Both the position numbers and the translations under genes were made by a program. The notes under the pieces were generated by a model, which was given only the letters and a program-made list of their open reading frames with translations, did no database searches and was not told the DNA's origin. From assembly GCA_029990175.1 (NCBI GenBank), contig JARKIP010000011.1:3286001-3350000 (forward strand): a stretch of 64,000 nucleotides of DNA, in the 5' to 3' direction. Below, in pieces: positions 46,138 to 57,894 of the stretch (position 1 is the stretch's first letter; each line of letters begins with the position of its first letter). Origin of the DNA: Petunia secreta (Eukaryota > Streptophyta > Magnoliopsida > Solanales > Solanaceae).

Positions 46138-47827
46138 GTCTATAGAAACAATGAGATTGCTCTGGTGCTCTCCTTCTTCCTCCTAACTGAATGGAATTGG
46201 ACCTAGCAATTCCCCCCAACTCTGTAGTCCCCCAGGCTGTGACTGGTTCCAGAATCGTGAAGATTCATTTGATGGTCCTCAAGTTTTCAAAATCTGGCGC
46301 TCTCGAACGCCGTGGTCCTCCTTCAATCAAGTCTTTGAGGTGTCCTTCTTTCAATAGATGCTTGATTTCGATCATCAGGGCCTTGCAATTGACCGTTGCA
46401 TGGCCACCGCTGCGATGAAAATCACAATAAGGCGCTACATTTCTCCCCATTGCTCCTTTTATGGTAGGCGGTCATCAGAACTTCGGACCTAGTTTTCCAA
46501 AGTGATTGGCAACTAAATCCACGACGTTGACTTACAAACAAAAATTTCTGAAGCGACGGATCTCTGCCCCCTTTTCTTGGGATCTAGATCCTTAGGAACT
46601 GCTTTGCTTTCGGCTTCCCGCCTGGTTCTGGACCTTTGCTTTTGTTCTCCTTCCGTCCCCCTCACTTTCTAGGGAGGGACTTCCTTTTCTCTTCCTTCGT
46701 TCAGCTTCAGGGTTCTGGGAATGGTCTGGCTCCAAGAGAAGATTTTCAGTGTACATCTGATGCAATGTGCTCCATGTTGTCATAGGATGTCGAGTCAAAC
46801 TCCACTGTAATTCCCTGGTAGCTAACGACCCTTTCGAGTTCAGACTTTTGCCAAAGGCTACCACAGCAATATTATCGGGGATTGGAGGAAGCTCCATGTA
46901 TTCCCGTTGAAACCTGTTAAGGTAGTCTTTCAGCTGTTTGTCATCACGCTAACGGATCTCGAAGATGTCCTCCATGCGCTTCTCCCGCTTGCGGGCACTA
47001 GAATGCACTTTATTGAAAAGGTCTTGCATCCTAAGTGAATGATTTGATGGAGCCCATTGGTAGCGGAATATACCAACCAAAAGAGCCTTCGGTCAGAGTT
47101 GAGCCAAACCTCTTCACAAGAGCAGACTGAATCTCTTCCTCGGTGATCTCGTTTCTCTTTATAGCCGTGTAATACGCAGAAATATGCTCATCCGAATCTA
47201 TTGTTCTGTCATATTTAAAGTTATCTGGCAGACGGAAGTGCTTTGGTATGCGTATCGGTGCAGCGCTTGCTTTCTAAGCATGCTTGTAAAATTTCTGCTC
47301 ATCTACCGTGGTAACTTAGGGTGGAGCACCCGGAAAATTACCAATCCGGTCATGGATGGCCGTTATCTTCTTTAAGTGGTCCTAAATGACAGGCGCTCCC
47401 TTAAGGTCTTGATTGTTGATTGTTGATGACCCTTCAGGGGCGGCATCCATGTTTAGCCTGCGGTTAGTGATGTATGCTGCTGAATAGTTCGTGGGCGCTG
47501 GTCCTCGCGGGGATGCTGGCCTCTGAGATGATTGAGAAAACATCGCTCCAAGCTTCAGTGATATTCCTTCGACCATATTGCTCGAATTCAGTTGTTGTTT
47601 TTTATACATAGTTTTGAGAAGATTAACAAGGAAGCTTCTGAATTCGGGATTACCTTCCATTGATCGATCGTCTTCTCAATTGCTGGCAACATGAATTGGC
47701 TCCTGGGAAGGATCTTTGGTTGTTCAAGGGGATCCTTAGGCTGCACACTAAGATCACTGGGATCCTTCACGGATTCATCTACTGCATTTGTAGTGTTCTT
47801 CAGAACATTGATACTATAAGTAGACAT
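46138..47827 (-). pseudogene. gag: Element 5: gag with zinc knuckle, interrupted
   Basis: ATG at 47827 (MSTYSINVLKNTTNAVD) shortly after the primer site. The acidic N-terminus, a core with frameshifts (47350-46880), an Arg/Lys/Ser-rich stretch (46750-46592) and the zinc knuckle CDFHRSGGHATVNC (about 46430-46390) follow in order. At least three frame breaks are present. At 46855-46880 it holds the uninterrupted sequence matching both sides of the CACTA insertion in element 4. Confidence 0.75.
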
Positions 47828-47890
47828 GATTGTGTCTTTTCCTTCGTAGAATACCTACAATTGTCTGAGCCCCACGGTGGGCGCCAAACT

Positions 47891-48371
47891 ATTTATGCCT
47901 AAAATCGGTCGCATAGGTTAAACAATTAATATAGAATGAGGTCACAAGCAATACAGTAAATACGACGGAAAAGTAAATAAGTTAAAGAGAGAGATAACGA
48001 GCAAGAAAAGTGAAGTAGTTGTATTCCTTGGGAATAGCCGGATTCTGTGGAGAATCGCTCTATTGTACAATACAATGCAAGGAGGGCTATTTATAGTAGT
48101 GGATACCTAGTCCTAATTAAGGTAAAATACAAAGACTAATAAGGCTATAAGCTTATAACTCAAGGCGGTGGTGTATACAAAACTCTAACTAGGAGACTGT
48201 AATCCTACGGCGGTAAATTGTATGCCCTTTGTCCTACGCACGTACCGCCTGAACGGTCGTAACTCGCAGAACATGCGTGCATCCTTTGCGCTTGGTGACT
48301 TGTAAGATAAGCCTAGTCTCACTAGCTGCACTCGTATCCCTTTAATAGTAGGTGATATATTTTTGCCCACA
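47891..48371 (-). mobile_element. Element 5: 5' LTR, 481 bp
   Basis: Minus strand: starts TGTGGGCAAAAATATATCACC-like text at 48371 (first 20 bases TGTGGGCAAAAATATATCAC) and ends ATAAATA at 47891; the terminal CA has changed to TA. The primer site TGGCGCCCACCGTGGGG follows at about 47886-47868. It aligns with the element 4 LTR and with the fragment at 35895. Confidence 0.8.
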
Positions 48372-48858
48372 TAATACATAGCCAAAGTTTTCACCCTTCT
48401 TAAAGGGCGGCCGCCCAAACAAAAGGTTGGGGCCCTTATACATTTGACTCAATTTTGAGTTAAAAAGGGCATTCGCCACTGCAAGGACGCCTAAAGTCCA
48501 GAAAGGTCCATTTTTCGACACTTAGAAAAATTTTCGCACTTTATCACAAACGCAAAGGGGTGGTTGCCCAACCAAAAGGGTGGTCGCCCTTGCTCACACT
48601 AGCGCGTTCGCGCACTGGCTCGCACGTTCACATAAGGTTAAGCTTACCACCATGGTGTGATCGCGCCAGGCTTCTCGCGACCGTGCTGAAGCTTTTTAGC
48701 TCCAGCTTCATTTTCTTCATGTTTTGCCTCGGACTATGCATTCCTTATGTCGTCCCCTGGTCACAAGCAATTCAAAACTGATGGAACCATGTGAGATGAT
48801 AAAAAATAATAAACAAAAACTAATCTACCCTAAAATGCAATTAAAAATTAACCAGAAT
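48372..48858 (-). mobile_element. Element C: 3' non-coding part
   Basis: Follows the last coding frame of element C. It contains repeated GGGTGGTCGCCC-like and GCGCGATC words in the style of the GATCGCG-rich LTR at 58518-59755, but I cannot align a common LTR start, so a 3' LTR is not proven. It ends at the LTR of element 5. Confidence 0.4.
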
Positions 48859-49810
48859 TTAAAAGAATTCGGGTTGCCTCCTGACAAGTGCTTTGTTTAA
48901 CGTCTTTGCTAAACGGTACCCATCATACTTTTCTATCCACTTGGTGAAGGTGAATTTCCTCGCCAACATGGAATCAAGTTCTTTGTAGTGCTCCTTAGGT
49001 GGGGGTACAAATTTCCAAGCATGCAAAGCTGGATTCTTCATCTTGCACTTCTTCACCTTCAAATGAGTGATGTCATTGTGTCTCCTTGGTGTGGCAACTT
49101 CAACAATGTAACCCTGTTGCTCGTCAATTCCAAAATCATCCAACAGTGCATTTTATTCCATTTCCATTTTCTCATCCACACAAAGAGTTAAGAAGTGACG
49201 TGAATGAGGTCCAACTCTTTTCAACACCAATTAGGCACCAAGTATAACATGCTCCTCTTCAAATGTGCTAGAGCCTTCATCACAGAAGTTCTTCATTTCC
49301 GTACTAGACTCTAACACGACTTCCTTGATTATGGCATCAATATCAAGTAGCGCGAATATGTGACAACTTCTATGAATTTGCATGATTTGACTTGAGCTCC
49401 TTTCTTTATTATCGCCCATTTTAATTATATCATTCACAATTTCCCCATGTTGAGCCTCGAAAGCTTCAACTATTTCATGCAATCGAAATCTCAAAATACG
49501 AGCATCAAGATAACATTGGTCCATCCTTTGTCCAGGTTCTTCTCTTTCATCTTCAAGATCCCAACAATTTTCATTTAAGTCTTGACAGCATGTTTCATAG
49601 ACTTCCATTCTTTGCTCTTGATCTTGTAGCCAAGTTTGGCTCACAACTTCTTCTTCTTCTCAAACTTGCTCATGTTCAACATCTTCTTCCTGAAATTCAA
49701 ACACATCTATCATGGAGGGTTCTTCTTGAAACTCAATTCATTCTTAGCCTCCAGACCATTAAAAGCTTCAATCAATTGCTTCATCTTTTCGTCCAAGTAT
49801 TGTATGGATA
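48859..49810 (-). pseudogene. Element C: coding remnant, downstream half
   Basis: Continues the frame interrupted by element B. From the junction it reads DLSIQYLDEKMKQLIEAF, then degenerates, with Lys/Glu-rich helical text to about 49230. A 94-codon open stretch (49143-48859) reads DDFGIDEQQGYIVEVATP and KEHYKELDSMLARKF. I do not recognise a known domain. It could be the gag or an accessory protein of an Athila-like element. Confidence 0.5.
49806..49810 (+). other. Target-site duplication of element B, left copy
   Basis: GGATA immediately before the LTR start at 49811. The same GGATA follows the 3' LTR at 57890-57894. Five bases is the usual length for gypsy integrases. Confidence 0.9.
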
Positions 49811-51119
49811 TGAAACGATCTCGGTTAGTCGTTTCAAAAGTTAGGACTCCGATTAGCGTGCTAATAATTTCAAAATAATCGTAAGGTTCATTGAGAGTTA
49901 TCTGTAAAATTTGAGCTAAATCAGACCTCGTTTGGTAGGCATCGGAAGAAGGTTTCAGTTTTTATTGTCGATAAATATTAAAAAGAGATTTTTGAGCTCG
50001 GTTTTGGCGACTGAGCTCCGATTCAAAATCCGAAAGCGCGGTTAGGTTCGTAAGATTAATTGTGACTTTTGTGAACTTTCGAAAGTGAATTTCGATGTTC
50101 GACTAGTTTCCGCTAAAATGCCGAAAGTTAAAAGAATTTGATCTTTTCCGTTTTAATTCGCATCCTGAGTTTCTGGAATCCGATTTGAGATCCGCCTTAG
50201 TGAGTCTGCCACATAAATTTGGTATACCTTGTTTGCAAAAGTTGGAATTATTTTGAATATCGTAGCATACCGTATTAATTTTCGTTAAGAAAAGAAATTA
50301 TAAAAGAAAAAGGAAATGAAAAGAAAGAACAAAAATTTGATAAAAGTAAGGCGGTGGCGTAAGCTCCTTAGCTCATTATAACTGCATAAAATCGAACAGA
50401 AACAAGAATTGAACAAAACGAGCAGGAAAGAGTATGCCGGAAAAAGAAAAAATGCCAGAAAATGAGAAAAGAGACGGAGAAAGATGAATTTTCACCCCGA
50501 AACATTCAGGTAATGATCTTAATGCATCATTTGAGTTTATTATGTGTGTTTGAATATATTTTAAGGGTAAAAATATGAATAATAGACATCGTTTTAATAA
50601 GTTTAACTGATAGTTTAAAGGGTCACTTGGACCCCGATAATGGAATTAATTATATATTCGTACTTAGTGAGTTATGGGCAACATATAAATGTAAATTATT
50701 TAAGGTTTTGTTAAGTGACCTTAAACCCTGTACATAGGCCTGGCCTGCGTATTGCGTATGCGAATAGGGTATCAGGTTCCTAACCGGATTGCCCTAAGAT
50801 GTGAGGAATAAAGCCTTTAGCCTAATTTGATATATTTTTCTGCTTACTGAATAGAGTGGGATCGTTTGGCAATGAAACCAAAGGACAAAGCGGTTATTGA
50901 GTGGCTGTGCTAACTTTGTAACAAGGTAAGTATTTGTATCCATTTCATTAGAGGCCCTTGGCCTTGTGGATATTGTACCACGTGTTCCTTACGAGTGTAG
51001 CTGCCGATAGGCGTACTCATTACGTCTTAACTTTGAATTTACATTGTATATTATATGTTATGCCCTGTTGTTGGCATTGCATTGAGCATATGAGCATTGC
51101 ATTTTGGTTTTGAGCATTG

Positions 51120-51645
51120 CATATACTTCCCGGTTGGCGATGAGAGTCCCGCACCGGTGAAGGGTCATTATTGCATATACTTCCTGGTTGGCGATGAGAC
51201 TCCCGCACCGGTGAAGGGTCATTATTGCATATATTTCCCTGTTGGCGATGAGAGTCCCGCGCCAGTGAAGGGTCATTATTACATATACTTCCTGGTAATC
51301 GATGAAGTCCCGAGCCGGTGAAGGGTCATCATTGCATATACTTCCCAGTAATCGATGAGAGTCCCGAGCCGGTGAAGGGTCATCATTGCATATACTTTCC
51401 GGTAATCGATGAGAGTCCCGAGCCGGTGAAGGGTCATCATTGCATATACTTTCCGATAATCAATGAGAGTCCTGAGCCGGTGAAGGGTCATCATTGCATA
51501 TACTTCCAGGTAATCGATGAGAGTCCCAAACCGGTGAAGGGATCATTGCATATACTTCTTAGTAATCGATGAGAGTCCCGAGCCGGTGAAGGGTCATCAT
51601 TGCATATACTTCCCGGTAATCGATGAGAGTCTCGAGCCGGAGATA
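51120..51645 (+). repeat. About ten copies of a 54 bp unit in the element B 5' LTR
   Basis: Each unit has GATGAGAGTCCCG, an ACCGG/GCCGG pair and GAAGGGTCAT, then CATTGCATATACTTCC. The first three copies carry GTTGGCGATG and the later seven GTAATCGATG, so two subtypes were amplified in blocks. One unit (about 51282-51332) has a short deletion. Confidence 0.92.
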
Positions 51646-51654
51646 GGTATCAGG

Positions 51655-51795
51655 CATATATGACTGCATTGCATCGTACCGCATGCATCCCATCTCATTC
51701 ATATGTGACTACATTGCATCGTACCGCATTCATCCCATCTCATTCATATGTGACTACAATTAATCGTACCGCATTCATCCCATCTCATTGCACCG
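51655..51795 (+). repeat. Three copies of a 45 bp unit
   Basis: Units of the form CATATGTGACTACATTGCAT followed by CGTACCGCATTCATCCCATC. It directly follows the 54 bp array. Only a trace is seen in the element A LTR near 5025-5070. Confidence 0.85.
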
Positions 51796-51904
51796 CATAC
51801 TGGCTATTGTGTGTATTGTGTTGTGTTTTATGTATGCGGTATGTATACTATGTCGTGGACATATCTCAGTTTGCCTATATATTTCTGGCTCGTATTCTGG
51901 GTTG

Positions 51905-52180
51905 CGGGGATCGGGTTGCACGCCGCAACAATATAAATATATGGATCGGGTTGCACGCCACAACGGTATAAATATATGGATTGGGTTGCACGCCGCAACG
52001 GTATAAATATATGGATCGGGTTGCACGCTGCAACGGTATAAATATATGGATCGGGCTGTACGCCGCAACGGTATAAATATATGGATCGGGTTGCACGTCT
52101 GCACATCGCAACGATATAAATATATGGATCGGGTTGCACACCGCAACAGGATGAATATATGGATCGGGTTGCACGCCGCA
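51905..52180 (+). repeat. About eight copies of a 35 bp unit
   Basis: Units contain GCAACGGTATAAATATATGG followed by ATCGGGTTGCACGCC. One copy (about 52093) carries an extra GTCTGCACATC. The array recurs in shorter form at 52312-52390. Confidence 0.9.
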
Positions 52181-52518
52181 ACAGGATGTATTTCTGATTG
52201 TTGATGTGTTCGGGATACCTATATGTTTTGGCTATCTTACGTTCCTGCTGTTGATGAGTTTGTCATTCGATACGTGTTTCTAGTTATTATCTGGCTCTGC
52301 CCTTTTATAACGGTATAAATATATGGATCGGGTTGCACGTCTGCACGTCGCAATGGTATAAATATATGGATCGGGTTGCACGCCGCAATAGGATGTATTT
52401 CTGATTGTTGATGTGTTCGGGATACCTATATGTTTTGGCTATCTTACGTTCCTGGTTGTTGATGAGTTTGTCATTCCATACCTGTTTCTAGTTATTATCT
52501 GGCTCTGCATTTTTATAA
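52081..52518 (+). repeat. Tandem duplication of about 200 bp in the element B 5' LTR
   Basis: Two copies run from the GCACGTCTGCAC-bearing unit through GGATGTATTTCTGATTGTTG to CTGGCTCTGC. The downstream unique parts are 207 bp apart (52183 and 52390). Copies differ at a few bases and by one 35 bp unit. Confidence 0.85.
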
Positions 52519-53055
52519 TTTAAATAAGAGAAATTTGGTTTATTTGTTTCTTTTCTCCCTGGCTAGCTATCCTATCCTTTGAGGTGGCTAGTCTACCCCC
52601 ACTTATTGAGTCCTTTTGACTCACCCTTGTTTGTTGTTTGTTTTTGTCTATCTATTTCGTTTCGGCGGGTTCGCTCCAGATTGAGTTTGCCACGTGTTGA
52701 AAGAGCGAAGACGACTTCAGCTGTCAGGGTGAGCCAGCTTTTATTCCGGATGGCCACCAGTTTTATGTTTATAATTTCAGTTGCATTTTGCTCCCTTCAT
52801 GAGGTATTTGTCTTCTTCTGTACTCTTAGAAGTCTAGTCTAGATAGCCCTGAACCTAGTATGTTGGGTAGTCAGCTGCAATTTCTTTTGTACAGCTTAGA
52901 GGTATTAGTATGTTTGTCTTTTTTTTAAAGTCTTGTCCTTATTCATGAATTATTATATTTATTTTCCTCATTTAATTGGTAAGGTTTCCCCCGACGGGTC
53001 TAGGGGAGGATGTCGGGTGCCCGCACGGCCTAACCGGATTCCGGGTCGTGTCAGT

Positions 53056-53067
53056 TGGTATCAGAGC
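53056..53067 (+). other. Primer-binding site of element B, initiator-Met tRNA
   Basis: TGGTATCAGAGC, two bases after the LTR end at 53053. It is a perfect 12-base match to the expected complement of the plant initiator methionine tRNA 3' end. Confidence 0.92.
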
Positions 53068-54404
53068 TCGGTTTAGTGTCTATCCAGACTAAGACAGTGT
53101 CTAGTAGAGTCTCGCTGATGGGTACATTGACGTCCGTACTTATCTACGAGAGGCTATGATAGCATTTAGGAAGTTTCAGTTCCTTCTTTCCTGATCGTGC
53201 GTTGCTCTAGGATGCAAAAGTGTTTTCGTTAATTCCATCGTGGTAATTGTGAATCCTCGTGCGATAAATCAGCAAACAGTATGAGTTCAAGACGAAGCAG
53301 TCCAGCTTGGGGCTAGCATTGACGAAGCCCCGAGAGTTTTTTTATCATGCCTACAATCTAGTTACGGAGGTTCCAACTGTAGGAGCTGGCGATGGGCAAG
53401 AGAGTAGGGCCTTGTAGTTCCCTTGGCTCTACGATGCTTTTACAAGAATTGTGCCGACACAGATACTGCAAGAACCTATTATTCGCTGGGCAGCCTATCA
53501 GGTTGCCGCAGATACAGACGTTCGGTCTTAGGAAGCTCCTATTCTAGTTCTTAATATTGTCCCAGTAAATTATGCTCCAGAGGCAGCATGTGTTGCGCCA
53601 CTAATTATTCTGGTTGGTTAGCTAGCCCAAGTAATAGCTCGGTCCGAGTGTCCGAAGATGCTGCATTATTTTATCTAGTTGAACCTTCCGATATTCTTAG
53701 ACAATGCATAAGATAATCCCTGTATAAGTTTTTTTAAAATAAAACAATGTCAGTGTATCCTTCAGGCTCTTGATTATATCGAGCGGTATGGTCTTGATTA
53801 TTCTTCTTTCCAGTTTCAGGGTCCAGCCTTGAATTGGTGGGCCGCTCTCTTATTAGCTAACTTGGTTCGATTTTTCTTCTAGATTTGTGGAAAAGTTTCT
53901 TTCGAGTAGCGAGCGAGATGAAAAGTGTTGCCAGTTTGAGTGGATTGGACAGGGTAGCCTGTCGGTTAGCATGTTGGTGTTTCAGAATATGAGATTGAAT
54001 TCTATAGAATGGCTGAATATGCATTAGAACCAGTCCATGAGCCTTTCGAGAGATTCAAAGATTCATTGATGACCTTTCTCCTTCCTTGAGATCCCAGATG
54101 ACTCGAAAAATTGAGGTTGGAACTTCATTTGATGTCGTTGTTGATATTGTTCAAAGGTATTAGGCATACCATAAGTTAGAGGGGAAGAGTTAGAGCGGGA
54201 GAGCAAGAAATAACGTGGCCCTAGTGGGTAACCACGGTACCTCATTTGGAGGCAAGAGTTCTGATTATTTTGGGAGGTCACCTTCCAGGTTAGCTCATCT
54301 TGTGTCACATGATTCTTAAAGTGTGCCAGTAGCTCGTCAAGATCAGATTCAGTCTTTTCTTTACAGCTATCAACAATCTTTACAGCTTCCATTTTTCAGC
54401 GAAA

Positions 54405-54690
54405 AGGTGGTATCATTGTCGTGAGTCTGGCTATCCTTTAAGAAGTTTCCCCTTACTCCGACAAGTAGGCAGTCGTCCTTTCTCTCGTCATCAGGCATCT
54501 GCGCAGTCGCAGGGGATTTCATTTAGATCTTAATCAACCAGAGAAATGCCACCATCCAGTAGAGGTTGAGAGCGTAGTGGCAGTGGTTATTCAGAAGGTG
54601 ATTATCAGGGTAGTGGCTCAGCTTATCTGCAGAGGCAGTTCTATGAACTGCCAGTCTGGCAGGATGCTGAGGCATCCGATATAGTAGACC
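54405..54690 (+). pseudogene. gag C-terminal fragment with zinc-knuckle remnant (element B)
   Basis: Reads RWYHCRESGYPLR and then a Ser/Arg/Gln-rich stretch, equal to the element A fragment at 2764-2519. The first Cys of the knuckle is Trp or Tyr here. Stops interrupt all frames around it. Confidence 0.6.
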
Positions 54691-56141
54691 CATGTATTTC
54701 TTCTTCCCTTATATGTGAGTAAGATCAGATTCTTCCAATCTATCTGGAAATGGTTTGTCATATCATGTTTCCATGGTTTCCTTGGATATTGTTTCTATTA
54801 AGAATCAGTTGCGGTAGAGGGGCGAGCTTCTAATATGATTTATTCCTAGTATTTGTGATGACCCTACTAGTTTGTCTGGTTTAAATGTAAGAGATTTGTG
54901 AGTTGGTATCGGTATTGTTTGCTTGGCATCTTGTTGTGCCTCATTCTGTTATAATGTCAAGTTAGTCTATCTCTCTTTGGAACTCAGTGTCGGTAGAATG
55001 ATGGGATTCTTATTCGTCACCATCAAAAAGTGTCATTGTTTCTTCCGGTGTAAAGTGATTAGTTAGTAGATCTATGTATCTCCTCATGGTTCGAGGCGCT
55101 AGTAGAGTCATGTTATTCTATAAGCTTGTCTCGGTTATAAAAGGGTTTCTGGTAAATTGTCAGAGTTTCCTTCTTATAGGAAGGTTAAATTGACATATAT
55201 GTTGTTCCGTAAAGCTTATTTAATATCTATCTCTTCAATTTCGATTCTTTGGTTAGCCTAACTCGGAAGTAGTGTAGCTCTGGGAGCCAAGCAAATAAAA
55301 AGATGTGCTTCCTGAAGCTCTAATTATTTCTATCCTCAGTCCATTGCCATCCGTTCTTTGTTCGGCACTGGTGAGCTTAGGCGGTCAATTGCCTCTTGCG
55401 ATGTTCCCTGTGTTGAGCCAGAGTGCGTGTCAAGGTGGTCGGGTAAGCACATTATTATTTTCAAGGCTACTAAGGGTAATTTGAGAGGCATCATTTGACC
55501 TTTGATTTGATCCATTAGGCGGTGGTGCTTATAGAAAATGTATGGAGTTGTGAACTCGAGAGTTGCAGCCGTTTGGCAACTCGAGAGAGTAATTTGGTAG
55601 CTCAGGTCTGAGCCGCGTTCTCTATATAGCTAAGTCTTCCTTAATCCAGCAGGTTGTGCGAGGATGACTATTTTTATTTAAATTAGTTGTATGAGTTTAT
55701 GCTCTAAGTGGAGGAGTCTTCCTCCAATTGATGCTGAATCATAATATTAAATCTCTAAGGCGTTGCTGAAGCGTTGCTAATTCTTTGTTTCATCGACTTG
55801 TTCTATATCGAAAAGTATATCGACGAAGTGATTCACCGGCAGAATCATGTTAATCCATCCAGAGTTCCGTGTATCTTTGTTTCGGAAATGTAGAGCTCTC
55901 CACTCGTGATCGAGTAAGGATCGGCTTAGTCAGAATAAGCTGAGCAATGGCGTTATGATATTATCAAGATATGTTTATTTCTAAGAGTTCGGTGTGCGTG
56001 TTATAATTCTGATTCTGTAATCATGAGATAATGTCTTTGGAGTAGCTTATGAAGGTCGTACAAGTTCTTTTGTTATCTGTACGAATTTTTCTTTAGACTT
56101 AGGCTCGTTCGAGGATGAACGAAAGTTTAAGTGGAGGAGAA

Positions 56142-57889
56142 TGAAATGACATCAGTTAGTTGTTTTGGAAGTTAGGACTCCAATTAGCGTGCTGATAATT
56201 TTAAAATATTTATAAGGTCCATTGAGGCCTATCTGTAAAATTTGAGCTAAATCAGATCTCGTTTGGTAAGCATCGAAAGAAGGTTTCAGTTTTTACTGTC
56301 GATAAATATTAAAAAGAGATTTTTGAGCTCGGTTTTGGCGAATGAGCTGTGATTCGAAATCCAAAAGCGCAGTTAGGTTCGTATGATTATTTGTAACTTT
56401 TCTGAACTTTCGAAAGTGAATTTCGATGTAGTTCGACTAGTTTCCGCTAAAATGCCAAAAGTTAAAAGAATTTGATCTTTTCCGTTTTAATTCGCATCGT
56501 GAGTTTTTGGAATCCAATTTGAGATCCGCCTTAGCGAGTATGCCACATAAATTTGGTATAACTTGTATGCGAAAGTTGGAATTATTTTGAATATCGTAGG
56601 GTACCGTTTTAATTTTCGTTAAGAAAAGAAATTATCAAAGAAAAAAATAAAAGAAAAAGGAAATGAAAAGAAAGAACGAAAATTTGTTAAGAGTAAGGCG
56701 GTGGCGTGAGCTCCTTAGCTCATTATAACTACAGAATCGAACAGAAACAAGAATTGAACAAAACGAGCAGGAAAGAGTACGCCGGAAAAAGAAAAGATGC
56801 CAGAAAATGAGAAAAGAGCGGGAGAAAGATAGAATTTTCACCCCAAAACATTCAGGTAATGATCTTAATACATTATTTGAGTTTATTATGTGTGTTTGAA
56901 TATATTTTAAGGGTAAAAATTGGAATATTAGACATCGTTTTAATAAGTTTAACTGATAGTTTAAAGGGTCAATTGGACCCTGATAATGAAATTTATTATA
57001 TATTCGTACTTAGTAAGTTATGGGCAACATATAAATGTAAATTATTTAAGGTTTTGTTATGTGACCTTAAGCCCTGTACATAGGCCTGGCCTGCGTATTG
57101 CGTATGCGAATAGGGTATCAGGTTCCTAACCGGATTGCCCTAAGATGTGAGGAATGATGCCTTTAGCCTAATTTGATATATTTTTCTGCTTATTGAATAG
57201 AGTGGGATCGTTTGGCAATGAAACCAAAGGAAAAAGCAGTTATTGAGTGGTTGTGCTAACTTTCTAACAAGGTAAGTGTTTGTATCCATTCCTTTGGAGG
57301 CCCTTGGCCTTGTGGATATTCTACCACGTGTTCCTTACGTGTGTAGCTGCCGATAGGCGTACTCATTACGCCTTAACTTTGAATTTACATTGTATATGAT
57401 ATGTTATGCCGTATTGTTGGTATTGCATTAAGCATATGAGCATTGCACTCTGGTTTTGAGCATTGCATATATTTTTCGGTTGGCGATGAGAGTCCCGCAC
57501 CGGTGAAGGGTCATTATTGCATATACTTCCCGGTTGGCGATGAGAGTCCCGCACCGGTGAAGGGACATTATTGCATGTACTTCCCTGTTAGCGATGAGAG
57601 TCCCGCGCCGGTGAAGGGTCATCATTGCATATACTTCCCAGTAATCGATGAGAGTCCCGAACCGGTGAAGGGTTATCATTGCATATACTTCGCAGTATGT
57701 TGGGTAGTCAGCTGAAATTTCTTTTGTACAGCTTAGAGGTATCAGTATGTTTGTGTTTTTTTAAAGTCTTGTCCTTATTCATGAATTGTTATATGTATTT
57801 TCTTAATTTAATTGGTAAGGGTTCGCCCGACGTGTCTAGGGGAGGATGTCGGGTGCCCGCACGGCCTAACCGGATTCGGGCTCGTGTCA
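56142..57889 (+). mobile_element. Element B: 3' LTR, 1,748 bp
   Basis: Starts TGAAATGACATC after the purine tract and ends CTCGTGTCA before GGATA. It follows the 5' LTR to the 54 bp array (four to five units, 57465-57690), then jumps to GTATGTTGGGTAGTCAGCTG, which lies at 52858 in the 5' LTR. About 1.2 kb is absent. Confidence 0.9.
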
Positions 57890-57894
57890 GGATA
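57890..57894 (+). other. Target-site duplication of element B, right copy
   Basis: GGATA, identical to 49806-49810. Confidence 0.9.

Larger units (their letters stand above)
44781..48371 (-). mobile_element. Element 5: Tat (RIRE2-like) gypsy element, decayed
   Basis: Minus strand order: LTR 48371-47891, primer site, gag from 47827, zinc knuckle, protease, then RNase H, with reverse transcriptase deleted. It ends at the LTR of element 4. Its gag preserves the empty target of the CACTA transposon found in element 4. Confidence 0.75.
49811..53053 (+). mobile_element. Element B: 5' LTR, 3,243 bp
   Basis: Starts TGAAACGATC and ends GGGTCGTGTCA next to the primer site. The first 1.3 kb and the last 200 bp align with the 3' LTR (56142-57889). 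The middle holds three kinds of tandem array and a duplication of about 200 bp, most of which the 3' LTR lacks. Non-coding; open stretches such as 51097-51572 and their opposites are products of the arrays. Confidence 0.9.
53054..56141 (+). mobile_element. Element B: internal region without polymerase
   Basis: 3,088 bp with gag remnants around 53700-54690 and then 1.4 kb with no recognisable domain. No YxDD, RNase H or integrase motif can be seen in any frame. It aligns along its length with the 3,094 bp internal region of element A. The purine tract AAGTGGAGGAGAA lies at 56129-56141. Confidence 0.8.
49811..57889 (+). mobile_element. Element B: non-autonomous Ty3/gypsy element with target duplications
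   Basis: 8,079 bp: LTR, primer site, 3,088 bp internal region, purine tract, LTR, flanked by GGATA on both sides. Internal part carries only gag remnants. It is the plus-strand relative of element A. Removing it with one GGATA copy restores a continuous frame in element C, which proves the insertion event independently. Confidence 0.9.

Noticed and set aside
51097..51572. Open frames with repeating YFPVGDESPAPVKGH-like peptides, also at 5061-5360 and 57443-57715
   Set aside because: They arise from the 54 bp LTR array, whose unit length is a multiple of three; opposite-strand frames are just as long.
51120..52400. CRISPR-like repeated blocks
   Set aside because: The repeats are directly tandem without unique spacers, in a plant LTR.
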